Positions 1 to 8,973 are shown, counted from the stretch's first letter. The stretch is DNA of 64,000 bases from G965197405 sp965197405 (GCA_965197405.1 OZ240206.1:1178001-1242000), one strand, 5' to 3'. A program made the numbers and translations. Notes: a model not told the origin generated them from the letters alone.

Positions 1-1
1 G

Positions 2-292
2 CAGGAGGTCGCTCTGGTCACCGACGGGAGGTTCTCCGGCGCCACTCGTGGTCTCATGGTGGGCCACGCAGCCCCTGAGGCGGCTGTCGGCGGGCCTATG
101 GCCTTTGTCAGAGAGGGCGACATCGTAACCCTGGACATCCCCGGGCGCAGGCTCGAGGTGGCCGTCTCGGAAGAGGAGATGCAGCAGCGTCGCCAGGGCT
201 GGCAGCCCCCGCCACCCACGTACACCACGGGAGCGCTCGCCAAATACGCCAGGCTGGTGTCAACGGCGTCGGAAGGGGCCGTCACCAGCTAA
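2..292 (+). CDS. ilvD: Dihydroxy-acid dehydratase, C-terminal part (truncated by window edge)
   Basis: The open frame enters from the left edge and ends at TAA 290-292, giving the last 96 residues. Near its start it carries LVTDGRFSGATRG followed by VGHAAPEA, the conserved C-terminal block of the IlvD/Edd dehydratases; IlvD enzymes normally read VTDGRFSGGTRG. The family dehydrates 2,3-dihydroxy acids to 2-keto acids in valine, leucine and isoleucine synthesis and uses an Fe-S cluster, whose ligands lie outside the window. The end YTTGALAKYARLVSTASEGAV is typical of IlvD C-termini, which favours IlvD over Edd. Confidence 0.88.
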   Translation, partial: QEVALVTDGRFSGATRGLMVGHAAPEAAVGGPMAFVREGDIVTLDIPGRRLEVAVSEEEMQQRRQGWQPPPPTYTTGALAKYARLVSTASEGAVTS

Positions 293-329
293 CCCTTGAC
301 GTGAGCGCATTACCATGAAAATACCCTTC

Positions 330-398
330 GTCATACCCGTGAAAACGGGTATCCACGACCCCGATGTTCCTAGACTCCCGCTTTCGCGGGAGTGACGG
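330..398. repeat. Family B inverted-repeat element
   Basis: The segment has two hairpins in tandem: CCCGTGAAAACGGG and CTCCCGCTTTCGCGGGAG, bounded by TCATACCC and GAGTGACGG. The same plan recurs at 48630-48695, and the second hairpin alone at 30786-30804. It lies between ilvD and tldD in the otherwise empty stretch 293-476. It resembles the widespread cell-repeat palindromes of many bacterial genomes. No coding potential is seen. Confidence 0.6.
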
Positions 399-476
399 CG
401 GGGAAGTCCAGCCGTCATTTTCATCCCCTTATGTGGCCTTAGCAAGGCCATAGCGATTCCGAGAAGGAGTTGTGCC

Positions 477-2045
477 ATGCCTGAACGAGTACAGGTCGAG
501 CTTCTGGAAAGGGTCCGTCCCCGGATTAACGCCCTGGTGACTGAAGACGCCAAGCGACTGCCAGGCCTCCGGTACTGCGACGTGCGCATCCAGGTGAAGG
601 AGGAGAAGGGGGCGGTTGCGGAGAACGGCAACGAGAAGATGAGCGCGGAGGACTACGCCTTCGACTTCGGCGTGAGGGTGATTGCCGGGGGGAAGGCAAC
701 GGCTCCGGGCTACTACGGCAGAGTCCTGGGCTCCAGCGACACGGACCGTATGCCGGAAGTAGTTATGGACGGCATACGCCAGGCCCACCAGCGGGCCAGG
801 GCCAGCGCTCAAATGAAGGCCAGGGCGCGCCGTCGCTTTGGAGTGCTGGGGGACAGCATCTATGACGTCCAGCTGGCGCCGGTGGCCGTCACCCGGGACA
901 CGGTCCCCGCGGTCTACCGCACCGACCCCCGCAGCGTGCCCCTGGAGGACACGATGAGGATGGCGGTGGACGCCTGCAAGGCGGCCCAGGGGGCGAGCGG
1001 CCAGGTGGTGTACGCCGCCACGTCGGCCAGCACCTTCCTCATGCGGGAGCTATTTTGCAGCTCCGACGGGGCAGACATAGACCAGAGCTTTGCCCAGACG
1101 GAGGGCTTTGTCATAGTCATATGCAGCAGCGAGCACGGCAACCTGGAGATTTACGATTTCACCGGCCACCAGCGGGGCTGGGAAATCCTCACTGAAGGTT
1201 ACGACAACGGCGCCATCACGCTCCCGGATTTCGAGAGCTTCTGCAAGAAGCTGGGCACGGACGGCGTGGAGGTAGCCAACTCCCCACCTCTTCGCCCCCC
1301 CGACAAGGACGTGGTGGTGGTGACAGACCCCCACTTCAACACCCTGTTGGTGCACGAGGTGGTGGGCCACCCGTCGGAGCTGGACCGGGCGCTGAAGTAT
1401 GAGACCTCCTACGCCGGAAGAAGCTGGTTCCTGAAGGACGTCAATGAGAACCAGATAGGCCGGCAGATAGCCTCGCCCCTGGTCAATGCCTTCTCCGACC
1501 CCACCATGGAGGGCTTCGGCTCTTTCAAGTACGACCATGACGGCACCCCGGCCAGACGCGCCTACCACATACGGGGCGGCGCCTTCGAGGAGTTCCTGAA
1601 CAACCGGCAGACGGCGGCGGTCCTGGGCGTCGAGCCAAACGGCTCGTCCAGGGCCACCGAGGCGAGCCTGGTCCCCCTGATTCGAATGACCAACACCGTA
1701 TTCGCCCCGGGAGACCGCGATCCTCAAGAGATAATAAGCGAGGTGGAGGACGGCTACTACGTCTCCGGCCACCGCACCCCCTCCATATCCGAGGCCCGGG
1801 AGAATTTCCGCATCACGGCGGTAAAGGTGTACGAGATAAAGAACGGCCAGCTGGGGCAACTCTACCGGGATGGGGGGATAACGTCCGACTCCAGGGACTA
1901 CTTCATGAGCATAGACGCCGTGGGCAACGACTTCCTCATGTACCCGATACCAAACTGCGGCAAGGGCCAGCCCATGCAGGCGAAGCGCATGAGCAACGGC
2001 GGGCCTACCATGCGGGGAATCGCCCGTCTGACGGGCCATGACTAG
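477..2045 (+). CDS. tldD: TldD family zinc metallopeptidase subunit
   Basis: This 522-residue protein has the zinc-binding motif HEVVGH (His293, Glu294, His298) and, near the C-terminus, NCGKGQP with Cys494, matching the additional Cys ligand of TldD. TldD forms a heterodimer with TldE/PmbA and cleaves unfolded peptides inside a chamber; known roles include microcin B17 maturation and CcdA degradation. The start is supported by AGAAGGAG shortly upstream of ATG. The likely partner gene lies at 3974-5539, not directly adjacent as is usual: a HEPN-like gene and rmuC lie between. No RiPP precursor is obvious nearby, so the substrate is unknown. Confidence 0.92.
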   Translation: MPERVQVELLERVRPRINALVTEDAKRLPGLRYCDVRIQVKEEKGAVAENGNEKMSAEDYAFDFGVRVIAGGKATAPGYYGRVLGSSDTDRMPEVVMDGIRQAHQRARASAQMKARARRRFGVLGDSIYDVQLAPVAVTRDTVPAVYRTDPRSVPLEDTMRMAVDACKAAQGASGQVVYAATSASTFLMRELFCSSDGADIDQSFAQTEGFVIVICSSEHGNLEIYDFTGHQRGWEILTEGYDNGAITLPDFESFCKKLGTDGVEVANSPPLRPPDKDVVVVTDPHFNTLLVHEVVGHPSELDRALKYETSYAGRSWFLKDVNENQIGRQIASPLVNAFSDPTMEGFGSFKYDHDGTPARRAYHIRGGAFEEFLNNRQTAAVLGVEPNGSSRATEASLVPLIRMTNTVFAPGDRDPQEIISEVEDGYYVSGHRTPSISEARENFRITAVKVYEIKNGQLGQLYRDGGITSDSRDYFMSIDAVGNDFLMYPIPNCGKGQPMQAKRMSNGGPTMRGIARLTGHD

Positions 2046-2054
2046 GGAAGAACG

Positions 2055-2411
2055 GTGACTCAGGACGAAGAAAAGTATGCATCTGCCGGAAGTGGTCTGC
2101 TGGAGAAGGCCAGGGATGAGTTGGACCAGGGAGACCTGCGCCAAGCCTCGGAGAAGGGCTGGGGCGCCGCTGCTCAGATGGTCAAGGCGGTCGCTGAGAG
2201 GAGGGGATGGCGTCACGATGGACATGCGGCCCTCTTTGAGGTGGTGAATCAATTGGTGGAGGAAACGGATGACCTCCAACTCGGCATGATTTTCCATACC
2301 GCAAACACTCTTCATATCAATTTTTATGAGAATATAATGGGCAGGAACCTGGTTGAGATAGGGCTTGATCAGGTCGGCGAGTTTGTCCGGAAGCTGGAGG
2401 GGATGCTGTAA
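2055..2411 (+). CDS. HEPN/PaREP1-like small helical protein
   Basis: This 118-residue protein starts at GTG nine bases after the tldD stop, so it is probably co-transcribed. It is predicted all-helical, with QGDLRQASEKGWGAAAQMVK and, near the end, ANTLHINFYEN; this layout (helix with WGA, then LHxNFYE) resembles archaeal and bacterial PaREP1/HEPN proteins. The block around QGDLRQASEKGWGAAAQ is almost identical to the protein at 34825-35190, also at DNA level. HEPN domains often serve as RNases or nucleotide-binding partners in toxin-antitoxin modules, but I see no MNT-type nucleotidyltransferase partner and no clear catalytic R-x4-6-H motif. The family call is by pattern only. Confidence 0.55.
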   Translation: MTQDEEKYASAGSGLLEKARDELDQGDLRQASEKGWGAAAQMVKAVAERRGWRHDGHAALFEVVNQLVEETDDLQLGMIFHTANTLHINFYENIMGRNLVEIGLDQVGEFVRKLEGML

Positions 2412-2490
2412 TCACGACATACAGCAGCCTGGGCCAAAATCCCAATAAAGAACTCATTTGCATAACAGAGATTCAAGGCTCAACTCCAGA

Positions 2491-2568
2491 TCATTCCGAA
2501 CGGAGCGAAGCGGAGTGAGGAGTCTCAAGAGCATGGATTCTTAGATTCCTCGCTGCGCTCGGAATGAC
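2491..2568. repeat. Family A MITE-like element (short copy)
   Basis: TCATTCCGAACGGAGCGAAG at the left is matched by inverted CTGCGCTCGGAATGAC at the right, with AGATTCCTC inside the right arm. This is the core of the dispersed family described at 60839-60998. The remaining intergenic stretch 2412-2718 holds no gene, but ATTTTCATGGTAAT at 2588-2601 is a 14-mer also found at 54129-54142 and inverted at 309-322. Confidence 0.7.
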
Positions 2569-2718
2569 ATCATAGGGGGTGCAGGCTATTTTCATGGTAA
2601 TGACAGAGGGTTGTTCAAAGGTCTCGTGTTTGCGTGGACATAATCTCGAAAGGAATTTAATAGAGGTGAGACTTGAGTAGTCGGAGAGGTTGGTGGGCAG
2701 GCCCAACAAGTTTGTGAA

Positions 2719-3897
2719 GTGAGAGTGGAATTCATGTTGCGGGTACTAAGTTCGCTCTGGAAATTTCTTCTTCGCTTAATGGGGATTCGGCACGAGGCCG
2801 GCAAAGCTCAAGGGGACGACATCGTAGACCGGTTGAAAGTGGAGTTTAGCAGCCTGTCCTTTGAAGCCTTGCAGAAAGCTCAAACATCACTCCTTGAGCT
2901 TGCCGAAACACGCTTCAAAACGCTTAGCGAAGCCGGTGCGGCAGACCTGAACCAAAAGAAGAGCCTCATTGACCAGCAACTAGCCGATATGAGAACCGAG
3001 TTGGGCAAGGTATCGAGTCTGGTCAATGAACTAGAGAAAGACAGGGAGAAAAAATTTGGAGAGTTGACTAGCCAGTTGAAGACGGTGGGGGAACAAACGG
3101 CAATCCTCACAACAACAACCGGTACGCTCCGAGAAGCATTGGCCAGCACGAAGGCACGGGGGCAATGGGGAGAACGGATGGCGGAAGACATACTTCGTCT
3201 CATCGGGTTTGAGGAGAGCGTAAACTACCTGAAGCAAAATACCATAGCCGGGACCGGCTCCCGGCCAGATTTCACATTCTTGCTGCCCCGGAACCAGACA
3301 CTGAACATGGATGTCAAGTTCCCTTTAGATAATTACCTCCGCTTCATGGAGATCGAGACGCCCCAAGAGAAGGAACCGTTTCGCGATGCCTTCTTGAAGG
3401 ACGTCAGGAACCGCCTCAAGGAAGTGGTTACCAGGGACTATATTAACTCTGAGCAAAACACCCTCGCCTGTGTGCTACTCTTCATCCCCAACGAACAAGT
3501 CTATCATTTCATCCTTGAACAGGACAGCTCGGTCATTGATGAGGCTTTGAAAAACCAGGTAGTCCTTTGCTCACCGCTAACTCTGTTCGCAATTCTTGCC
3601 GTAATTCGACAGGCTGTAGACAATTTTACCATCGAACAAACCTCCAACCAGATTATTTCAGAGATGGGAGCTTTCAAGGAGCAGTGGGATAAGTTCCTGA
3701 ATAAGCTCGGAGATGTAGGCAGGAGGATTGATTCGGCTCAGAAAGAATACCAGTCTCTTATCACGACACGACGCCGGGCGTTGGAGCGCCCCCTCAACCG
3801 GATAGAGACTCTCAGGAAGGAGCGAGGGCTTGGCTTGCCCGTTGACCTCGTGGATGAAGAAGAGCAAATTATAGTAGATGTGGCGGAACTGAAGTAG
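2719..3897 (+). CDS. rmuC: RmuC family DNA recombination protein
   Basis: The protein has about 392 residues: a short hydrophobic N-terminal stretch, a long coiled coil (roughly residues 40-130), then the RmuC nuclease-like domain with RGQWGE, SRPDFTF and NMDVKFP. The PD and DVK residues are those of a PD-(D/E)XK fold. RmuC limits inversions at short inverted repeats and is thought to cut or process DNA structures, notable in a window rich in inverted repeats. The start is GTG 2719 or ATG 2734; neither has a strong ribosome binding site. The gene is visibly more A+T-rich than tldD and tldE on either side, suggesting acquisition between them. Confidence 0.87.
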   Translation: MRVEFMLRVLSSLWKFLLRLMGIRHEAGKAQGDDIVDRLKVEFSSLSFEALQKAQTSLLELAETRFKTLSEAGAADLNQKKSLIDQQLADMRTELGKVSSLVNELEKDREKKFGELTSQLKTVGEQTAILTTTTGTLREALASTKARGQWGERMAEDILRLIGFEESVNYLKQNTIAGTGSRPDFTFLLPRNQTLNMDVKFPLDNYLRFMEIETPQEKEPFRDAFLKDVRNRLKEVVTRDYINSEQNTLACVLLFIPNEQVYHFILEQDSSVIDEALKNQVVLCSPLTLFAILAVIRQAVDNFTIEQTSNQIISEMGAFKEQWDKFLNKLGDVGRRIDSAQKEYQSLITTRRRALERPLNRIETLRKERGLGLPVDLVDEEEQIIVDVAELK

Positions 3898-3973
3898 CTA
3901 CCACTACAGCCTTGCTCACCCTTTGCGTTGGCCCCAATTGCAATAAAGGACTCATCTAGCAGGAGATAGCAAC

Positions 3974-5539
3974 ATGCCGATGACACCACTCGCCCAACTC
4001 AAGCGCTGCGTCCGGGATGCCCTGGCCTATCTCAAGACCCAGCCGGACATCGCCGAGGCGGAGGTCTTCGCGTCGGCCAACGGCAACCTGACCGTGCGAC
4101 TGAACTACACCTCCCGAATCCCCAGCAACGCCGTCGAGGAGCCCAAGTCCCTGGAAGCCTACGGCTTGGGAATCAGGGTCGCTTTCAACACGCCTGAAGG
4201 GACCAAGACGGGCTTCGGCAGCGAGCCGACGGACCTTTCTATCGAGGGGGTGAAGCGGGCGCTGGAGAAGGCCCGCCGGGGCGCCGTCCGGGACACGGAG
4301 TACGTGTCCCTCCCCAAGTCCACAGGAGAGGTCCCGGCCCTGAGCCGTTACCACGACCCGGCCATCATGCGCATAAGCAACAACCGGATGGTTCAGGCGG
4401 GCTGGCAGACGGTGGAGAGGGCGCTGGACGTGTTCAGCTCCTCGGAAGACCTGCTCAACCTGGCAGGCTCGCCCGAAGGAGTGAGGGACCTGGGCCTAAT
4501 TCTGGGGGGAGACGTTGTAATGCTCCAGGAGCGCATGGCTATCGGCTCCTATCACATGCCCAGGGTACAGACCGATGAGTCCACCCTGGTCATGGCCTTT
4601 ACCACCGCCATGATAGAGGAGCAGTACGCCAAGGGCAGCGGCTGGTCGGTGGGCAGCCACCTGTCCGAGCTTACCGGCGAGCCAGGCGCCGAGGCTGCTC
4701 GCAATGCTATAAGCTCCATGAACGGACAGCGAGTGGAGGACGGCGCTTACCGGGTTATCCTGGGGCCTCAGACCTTGACGGAAATCCTGGAGTGGGTCCT
4801 TATGCCCAGCCTCTACCTCGAGCTATTCTACGCCGGGGCCTCGACCTTCATGGGCAAGCTCGGGCAGAAGGTGGCCTCTGAGAGCCTCAATATATACGAC
4901 GACGGCTCCGTCCCCGGCCTGGCTGCCAGCAAGGCCATCACCGACGAGGGGCTATGCACTGGGAGAACGGAGCTAATAAGGGACGGCGCTCTGGCGGGAC
5001 TCCTGTCCAACTACTACGAGCACCAGCGGATGCTCAACGACCCCAAAGCCCAGGAGAAGCTGGGAGCCGACCCCAGGCAGATAGTCCAGGCCATCGCTCC
5101 AAGGAACGGGTTCCGCACCGGTCGTGGCGGAGGCAGGAACTTTGACTCTCCGCCGTCCACCACTCCCACCAACCTAATAGTCGAGGGCAGGGAGAAGTAC
5201 AGTCACGAAGAGCTGCTAGGGCTGGTGGGCGACGGGCTTTACATAGGCCGCATCTGGTACACCTACCCGGTAAACGGCATAGGCGCGGGGGACTTCAGCG
5301 GCACCGTGGTGGGCGATTCCTACGTCATCAAGGACGGCAGAATTGCAGCGTCCATCAAGCCCAACACTCTGCGCATGAACGAAAACATACACAACATGCT
5401 CAACAACGTCCTGGGCATCGGCGCCCAGACGAGCGGCACAGTGCGCTGGGCCTCGGACCAGGTAACCTGGGCGCCGGAGGTGGCGGTGGAGGACTTCCAT
5501 CTGAACGCTATCGCCGACTCCATGGAGCAGGTGTTCTAG
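3974..5539 (+). CDS. pmbA: TldD/PmbA family protein, likely TldE-type partner
   Basis: This 521-residue protein matches the length and fold pattern of TldD/PmbA proteins but has no HExxxH zinc motif, as expected for the TldE/PmbA subunit. Conserved family segments include PSTTPTNLIVE and, near the C-terminus, NGIGAGDFSG. TldE is catalytically silent on its own and pairs with TldD, here probably the product of 477-2045. The start ATG 3974 follows GCAGGAGATAGCAAC, a good ribosome binding site. The unusual feature is the 1.9-kb separation from tldD by a HEPN-like gene and rmuC. Confidence 0.85.
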   Translation: MPMTPLAQLKRCVRDALAYLKTQPDIAEAEVFASANGNLTVRLNYTSRIPSNAVEEPKSLEAYGLGIRVAFNTPEGTKTGFGSEPTDLSIEGVKRALEKARRGAVRDTEYVSLPKSTGEVPALSRYHDPAIMRISNNRMVQAGWQTVERALDVFSSSEDLLNLAGSPEGVRDLGLILGGDVVMLQERMAIGSYHMPRVQTDESTLVMAFTTAMIEEQYAKGSGWSVGSHLSELTGEPGAEAARNAISSMNGQRVEDGAYRVILGPQTLTEILEWVLMPSLYLELFYAGASTFMGKLGQKVASESLNIYDDGSVPGLAASKAITDEGLCTGRTELIRDGALAGLLSNYYEHQRMLNDPKAQEKLGADPRQIVQAIAPRNGFRTGRGGGRNFDSPPSTTPTNLIVEGREKYSHEELLGLVGDGLYIGRIWYTYPVNGIGAGDFSGTVVGDSYVIKDGRIAASIKPNTLRMNENIHNMLNNVLGIGAQTSGTVRWASDQVTWAPEVAVEDFHLNAIADSMEQVF

Positions 5540-5614
5540 GGGTACGCAACCAGTTGGCTTGCAACTGCGGCTGGTCACCGCTTACTCCCGACGACATAAT
5601 AAAGGGAGCGATGA

Positions 5615-6100
5615 ATGTGCGCAGCCAGTCTTCCATTGACAGAAACCGAAGCGAATCGGATTATTGCGGCAGAGAAGCGAATTGCTGGCGATATTAGATG
5701 GGAGTATAACCCTGCACACAATCAAACGTGGGCAAAATTCCAGAAGGAAGTCGAAAATAAGCTGACCTTCAATCTCATGGTCTATGGAAATACAAGCTTG
5801 GTGATAGAGGGCAAGTCATCCTTTTCTCTGATGCTGAACAGTAACTTCCGTGTATTCGGCCTTGACGTAAGGGGTAGTCATCGAAACAAGCATACCGATC
5901 GTAATGAGTGGAGGGGGCAGACCCACAAACAGCGATGGACGGACTTGTGTCGCCATAGATTTGCTTACACCCCGGACGAGATAATCCCGACGGATGCGAA
6001 TGCTGCCTTCCGTGAGTTCTGCCGGGAGTGTGGCATAGATTTTACCGGTCGGCTCGGAGAAATTCCGATCTTTCAAGCTGCACTTCCGGAAAGTGGATAA
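5615..6100 (+). CDS. Unrecognised 161-residue protein paired with DUF1828 gene
   Basis: I do not recognise the family. The protein is soluble, with no signal or membrane segment, and has three Cys, including a CRECG segment near the C-terminus that might bind metal. AAAGGGAG precedes the start. The next gene begins 16 bases after this stop on the same strand, so the two form a compact two-gene unit. The pair is more A+T-rich than the tldE gene before it and the M24 peptidase gene after it, which suggests a horizontally acquired module. Function is unknown. Confidence 0.6.
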   Translation: MCAASLPLTETEANRIIAAEKRIAGDIRWEYNPAHNQTWAKFQKEVENKLTFNLMVYGNTSLVIEGKSSFSLMLNSNFRVFGLDVRGSHRNKHTDRNEWRGQTHKQRWTDLCRHRFAYTPDEIIPTDANAAFREFCRECGIDFTGRLGEIPIFQAALPESG

Positions 6101-6116
6101 GGCAGAGAGGGTCATA

Positions 6117-6887
6117 ATGCAACTGAGTTGTGAAGAGATAGCGAAACAATATCTGGAGACGCTTTCAGACCGATTTAGTTGTGAGCCGATGGACAACCTT
6201 CTGCGGGTTATCACCCCCTACCTCTATCCCAATAACGATCTGATTGAGGTATTCGTGCAAGAGCTTGCTCCTGAGACGGTTAAAGTAACAGATCTAGGGG
6301 AAACGTTAAGGCACCTTCATTCCCAAGGCTTTGACGCAGAGATTGCATTACGGCGACGAGACATGGTCGAGATAATTGCCAGTACGACGGGCGTTGACGT
6401 AGTCCTTGGGCAACTGACGAAAATTGGGCGGATTGACGAACTCGGGGACGTTTTGTTCGATGTGATTGTGGCAGCCAGAGGAGTATCGGACCTGATATAC
6501 ACATCTCGTGCATATGAACCAGCGACCTTTGCCGAGGAAGTTGGCAAGTTCCTATTAGAAAACGAATTGGAATACGATTCGCCGACCAAGCTAACCGGTC
6601 AAACCGGACGAGTATATACAATCCGGTTCATGCTCCACCGAGGACCTACCTACCTGGAACCGCTAAGCCCCAGACAGACCTCTCGCAGCAGGGCACAGGT
6701 CAACTCGGTATTTCGTATGTGGTACGATTGCAACAGCGACCTCGGTAAGGACCGCAAGATAAGCATGCTAAACGACGTTGACGTTCACTGGAGACCCGAT
6801 GACGTTGCCCTGTTGGGAAGGGTATCCACGGTGCTGAATTGGAGCAGCAGGCGGGAATTCCTCTCCGGGCTAGCCGCTCTTTCCTAA
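6117..6887 (+). CDS. DUF1828 domain-containing protein
   Basis: I place the start at ATG 6117 (256 residues) because GAGAGG lies six bases upstream; GTG 6093 is in frame but overlaps the upstream gene and lacks a site. Residues about 30-110 (LIEVFVQELAPETVKVTDLG, LRHLHSQGFDAE) match the DUF1828 pattern, and the C-terminal half (FRMWYDC, MLNDVDVHW) resembles the DUF1829 part often fused to it. The family's function is not established; members are found in accessory and phage-linked regions. It forms a two-gene unit with 5615-6100 and is convergent with the M24 peptidase gene. Confidence 0.7.
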   Translation: MQLSCEEIAKQYLETLSDRFSCEPMDNLLRVITPYLYPNNDLIEVFVQELAPETVKVTDLGETLRHLHSQGFDAEIALRRRDMVEIIASTTGVDVVLGQLTKIGRIDELGDVLFDVIVAARGVSDLIYTSRAYEPATFAEEVGKFLLENELEYDSPTKLTGQTGRVYTIRFMLHRGPTYLEPLSPRQTSRSRAQVNSVFRMWYDCNSDLGKDRKISMLNDVDVHWRPDDVALLGRVSTVLNWSSRREFLSGLAALS

Positions 6888-6923
6888 CAATTGCCGAGCG
6901 TGAGAAAGTACGCCCAGCCGTGA

Positions 6924-8138
6924 CTAGGAGGCTTTTATCAGCACCACCTCTTGCTGGACGGGCGTAGTGGCATAGGGACCCTCTTCGGACATGTACACGT
7001 CTATCTCGGAGCGGACTCCGAACTCGGGCAGGTATATTCCTGGCTCGATGCTGAAGCATATGCCGGGGATGATGCTCCGGGTATCCTCGGTCTCGAAGCT
7101 GTCGAGGTTCACCGCATCGCCATGCACTTCCCCGCTGATGCTGTGTCCGAGCCGGTGGGTGAAGTATTCCCCGTAGCCGCGGCGGGCGATGTACTCCCTG
7201 GCAAGCCTGTCAACCTGGTGGCCCTGGAGGGTTATGCCCTGACGGGCCGAGCCTTCCAGGTATTTCAGAGCAGCGTCCCTGGCCGTAATCACAGTCTCAA
7301 ACACCTCCCGATGCTTCTCCGGCACCTGCTCGCCCACGTACGCCACCCAGGTTATATCTGCGTAGACGCTGTCCTCAGCGCGCTCTTTTGCCCACAGGTC
7401 TATGAGAACCCAGTCACCCGCTTGGACCAGCGCGGCGCCCTCCGGGGAAGGCTCGTAGTGGGGGTCGCTGGCGTGCCCGTTGATAGCAACTATAGGCCCG
7501 TCGGGAGAGTGCAGTCCCTCTTCATCGAACTTCCCGCGTATGAACTCCGCTACCTGAAACTCGTTCACGCCCTGGGAGAGGCCCTGGCCTATGTGATCAA
7601 AGGCCTCGAGGACTATGCGGCCCAGCTTATCCGCCGCGCGCATGTGGGAAGATAGCTGGACCTCGCTCCAGCGCTGGGTCGCGTACTGGAGGAGGTCTGC
7701 CGACGAGACCACCTTCACACCAAGGCTGCCTACCAACTCCACCGTGCCTGCGTCCACTTTAGAGACCCGGGGCATTCCGGCCAGAGGCGAGTATTCCATA
7801 GCCACCTGGCTATCGGAAGGCAGGAGGCTTTCCATCCCTTCCAGCATCGTCTGGCGGTTGCGATAGACTATGGAGCTGATGCCCGTCTCCTGGGAACTGG
7901 CCGCGAATTTGCCCGCGTCCACATGGTGGACCAGGAGGCTGGGGTCTCCGCCGACGGGTATAAAGAGAAAGCAAGGGCGGGTTATTGTGCCGATTTTTTC
8001 GCCCATTACCTGGGTGAAGATGGGGTTGGAGCGTCGGTAGTCGTGGATGAGCCAACCGCTCAGGTCCGATTGCAGGCCCGATCGAGACTGCTGTAGCATG
8101 TATTCTTGGGCTTCCCTTACCACTCGTGCTGACAACAT
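6924..8138 (-). CDS. M24 family metallopeptidase (Xaa-Pro dipeptidase-like)
   Basis: The protein has 404 residues: an N-terminal creatinase/prolidase-like domain and a C-terminal pita-bread domain. The five metal ligands can be read in order: Asp in VLIDLWA, Asp in YADITW, His in HRLGHS, Glu in SIEPGIY and Glu in SEIDVYM. The usual DxG segment is replaced by DLWAKERAEDSVYAD, a variant known in part of the M24B group. Such enzymes cleave Xaa-Pro peptides or related substrates. No signal peptide, so probably cytoplasmic. The SDR gene lies upstream on the same strand. Confidence 0.85.
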   Translation of the reverse strand: MLSARVVREAQEYMLQQSRSGLQSDLSGWLIHDYRRSNPIFTQVMGEKIGTITRPCFLFIPVGGDPSLLVHHVDAGKFAASSQETGISSIVYRNRQTMLEGMESLLPSDSQVAMEYSPLAGMPRVSKVDAGTVELVGSLGVKVVSSADLLQYATQRWSEVQLSSHMRAADKLGRIVLEAFDHIGQGLSQGVNEFQVAEFIRGKFDEEGLHSPDGPIVAINGHASDPHYEPSPEGAALVQAGDWVLIDLWAKERAEDSVYADITWVAYVGEQVPEKHREVFETVITARDAALKYLEGSARQGITLQGHQVDRLAREYIARRGYGEYFTHRLGHSISGEVHGDAVNLDSFETEDTRSIIPGICFSIEPGIYLPEFGVRSEIDVYMSEEGPYATTPVQQEVVLIKAS

Positions 8139-8175
8139 TGCAGGACCCCCATTCAGCTAGTATGACGGCGAAGTT

Positions 8176-8973
8176 CTAGAGGACGGCCCCCACTGTGGCG
8201 CCGCCGTCAACGGGAATACTGACCCCGGTAATGTAGCTGGCACGCTCCGACGCCAGGAAGGCGATGAGGTCGCCTATCTCCTCGGGTTTGCCAAGTCGTC
8301 CCATCGGGACCGTGCTGGTAGCTTCTTTGAGCACCTCGGTGGAAGTGCGGCCTTGCTCCTGGGCTTGAGCTTCATGGAGAGAGGCCAACCTGTCGGTGAG
8401 GACGGAGCCGGTGATCACATTGTTCACCGTTATATTGAATGAGGCTAGCTCCAGGGCCAGCATTTTGGAGTACCCGACCACTGCCATACGGCTTGAAGTG
8501 GAGAGCACCATATCTTCCTGGGGCTGCTTCACGAAAATAGAGAGGCGATTTATTATCCTTCCCCACTGCTGCTGTATCATATAGGGAACCACCTCCCGGC
8601 TCATTCGCACCACGCTGAGAAAGTTTCGCTCCATAGTCTCTTCCAAGTCCTGGTCGTCCACTTCCGAGGGTTTCCCGACAGGCGGGCCGCCCGCGTTGTT
8701 GACCAATATGCCTATCCTGCCGAAACGATTGAAGGTGCTACGAACGACGCGTTTTATATCCTCGTTGCGTGAGAGATCGGCGGGCACAGCCAGGACGTGG
8801 TGCTGAGAGCTGGCCCGGGCTATATCCATTTCCGCTTTGCGCAGGTCTGCCTCATCGCGAGCGCAGATGGTGACGCTGGCTCCCTCTCGGGCCAGGGCCA
8901 GGGCCGTGTCTCTGCCCATGCCCCTGCTGGACCCGCTCACAATGGCTACTCGTTCCCTAAGCCCCAGTTCCAC
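8176..8973 (-). CDS. SDR family oxidoreductase with degenerate active site
   Basis: This 265-residue Rossmann protein has the cofactor motif GSSRGMGRD and NNAGGP of classical SDRs and ends with GVSIPVDGGAT. At the catalytic position, where YxxxK is expected just before the AVVGYSKMLALEL helix, it reads STSSRMAVVG: aligning the helix places Ser and Arg where Tyr and Lys should be. Divergent SDRs with this change are known; their chemistry is unclear. The GTG start lies near GGAGGTAAAGGG. It could be a non-catalytic binder or use another mechanism. Confidence 0.8.
   Translation of the reverse strand: MELGLRERVAIVSGSSRGMGRDTALALAREGASVTICARDEADLRKAEMDIARASSQHHVLAVPADLSRNEDIKRVVRSTFNRFGRIGILVNNAGGPPVGKPSEVDDQDLEETMERNFLSVVRMSREVVPYMIQQQWGRIINRLSIFVKQPQEDMVLSTSSRMAVVGYSKMLALELASFNITVNNVITGSVLTDRLASLHEAQAQEQGRTSTEVLKEATSTVPMGRLGKPEEIGDLIAFLASERASYITGVSIPVDGGATVGAVL

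Noticed and set aside
1050..2315. Long minus-strand open frame opposite tldD
   Set aside because: It is a shadow of a G+C-rich gene: tldD has full family motifs on the plus strand, while the antisense product has no recognisable domain.
477..6100. A TldD/TldE-processed peptide (RiPP) cluster
   Set aside because: I found no short precursor-like gene, radical SAM enzyme or cyclodehydratase near the pair; the neighbours are HEPN-like, rmuC and DUF1828 genes.
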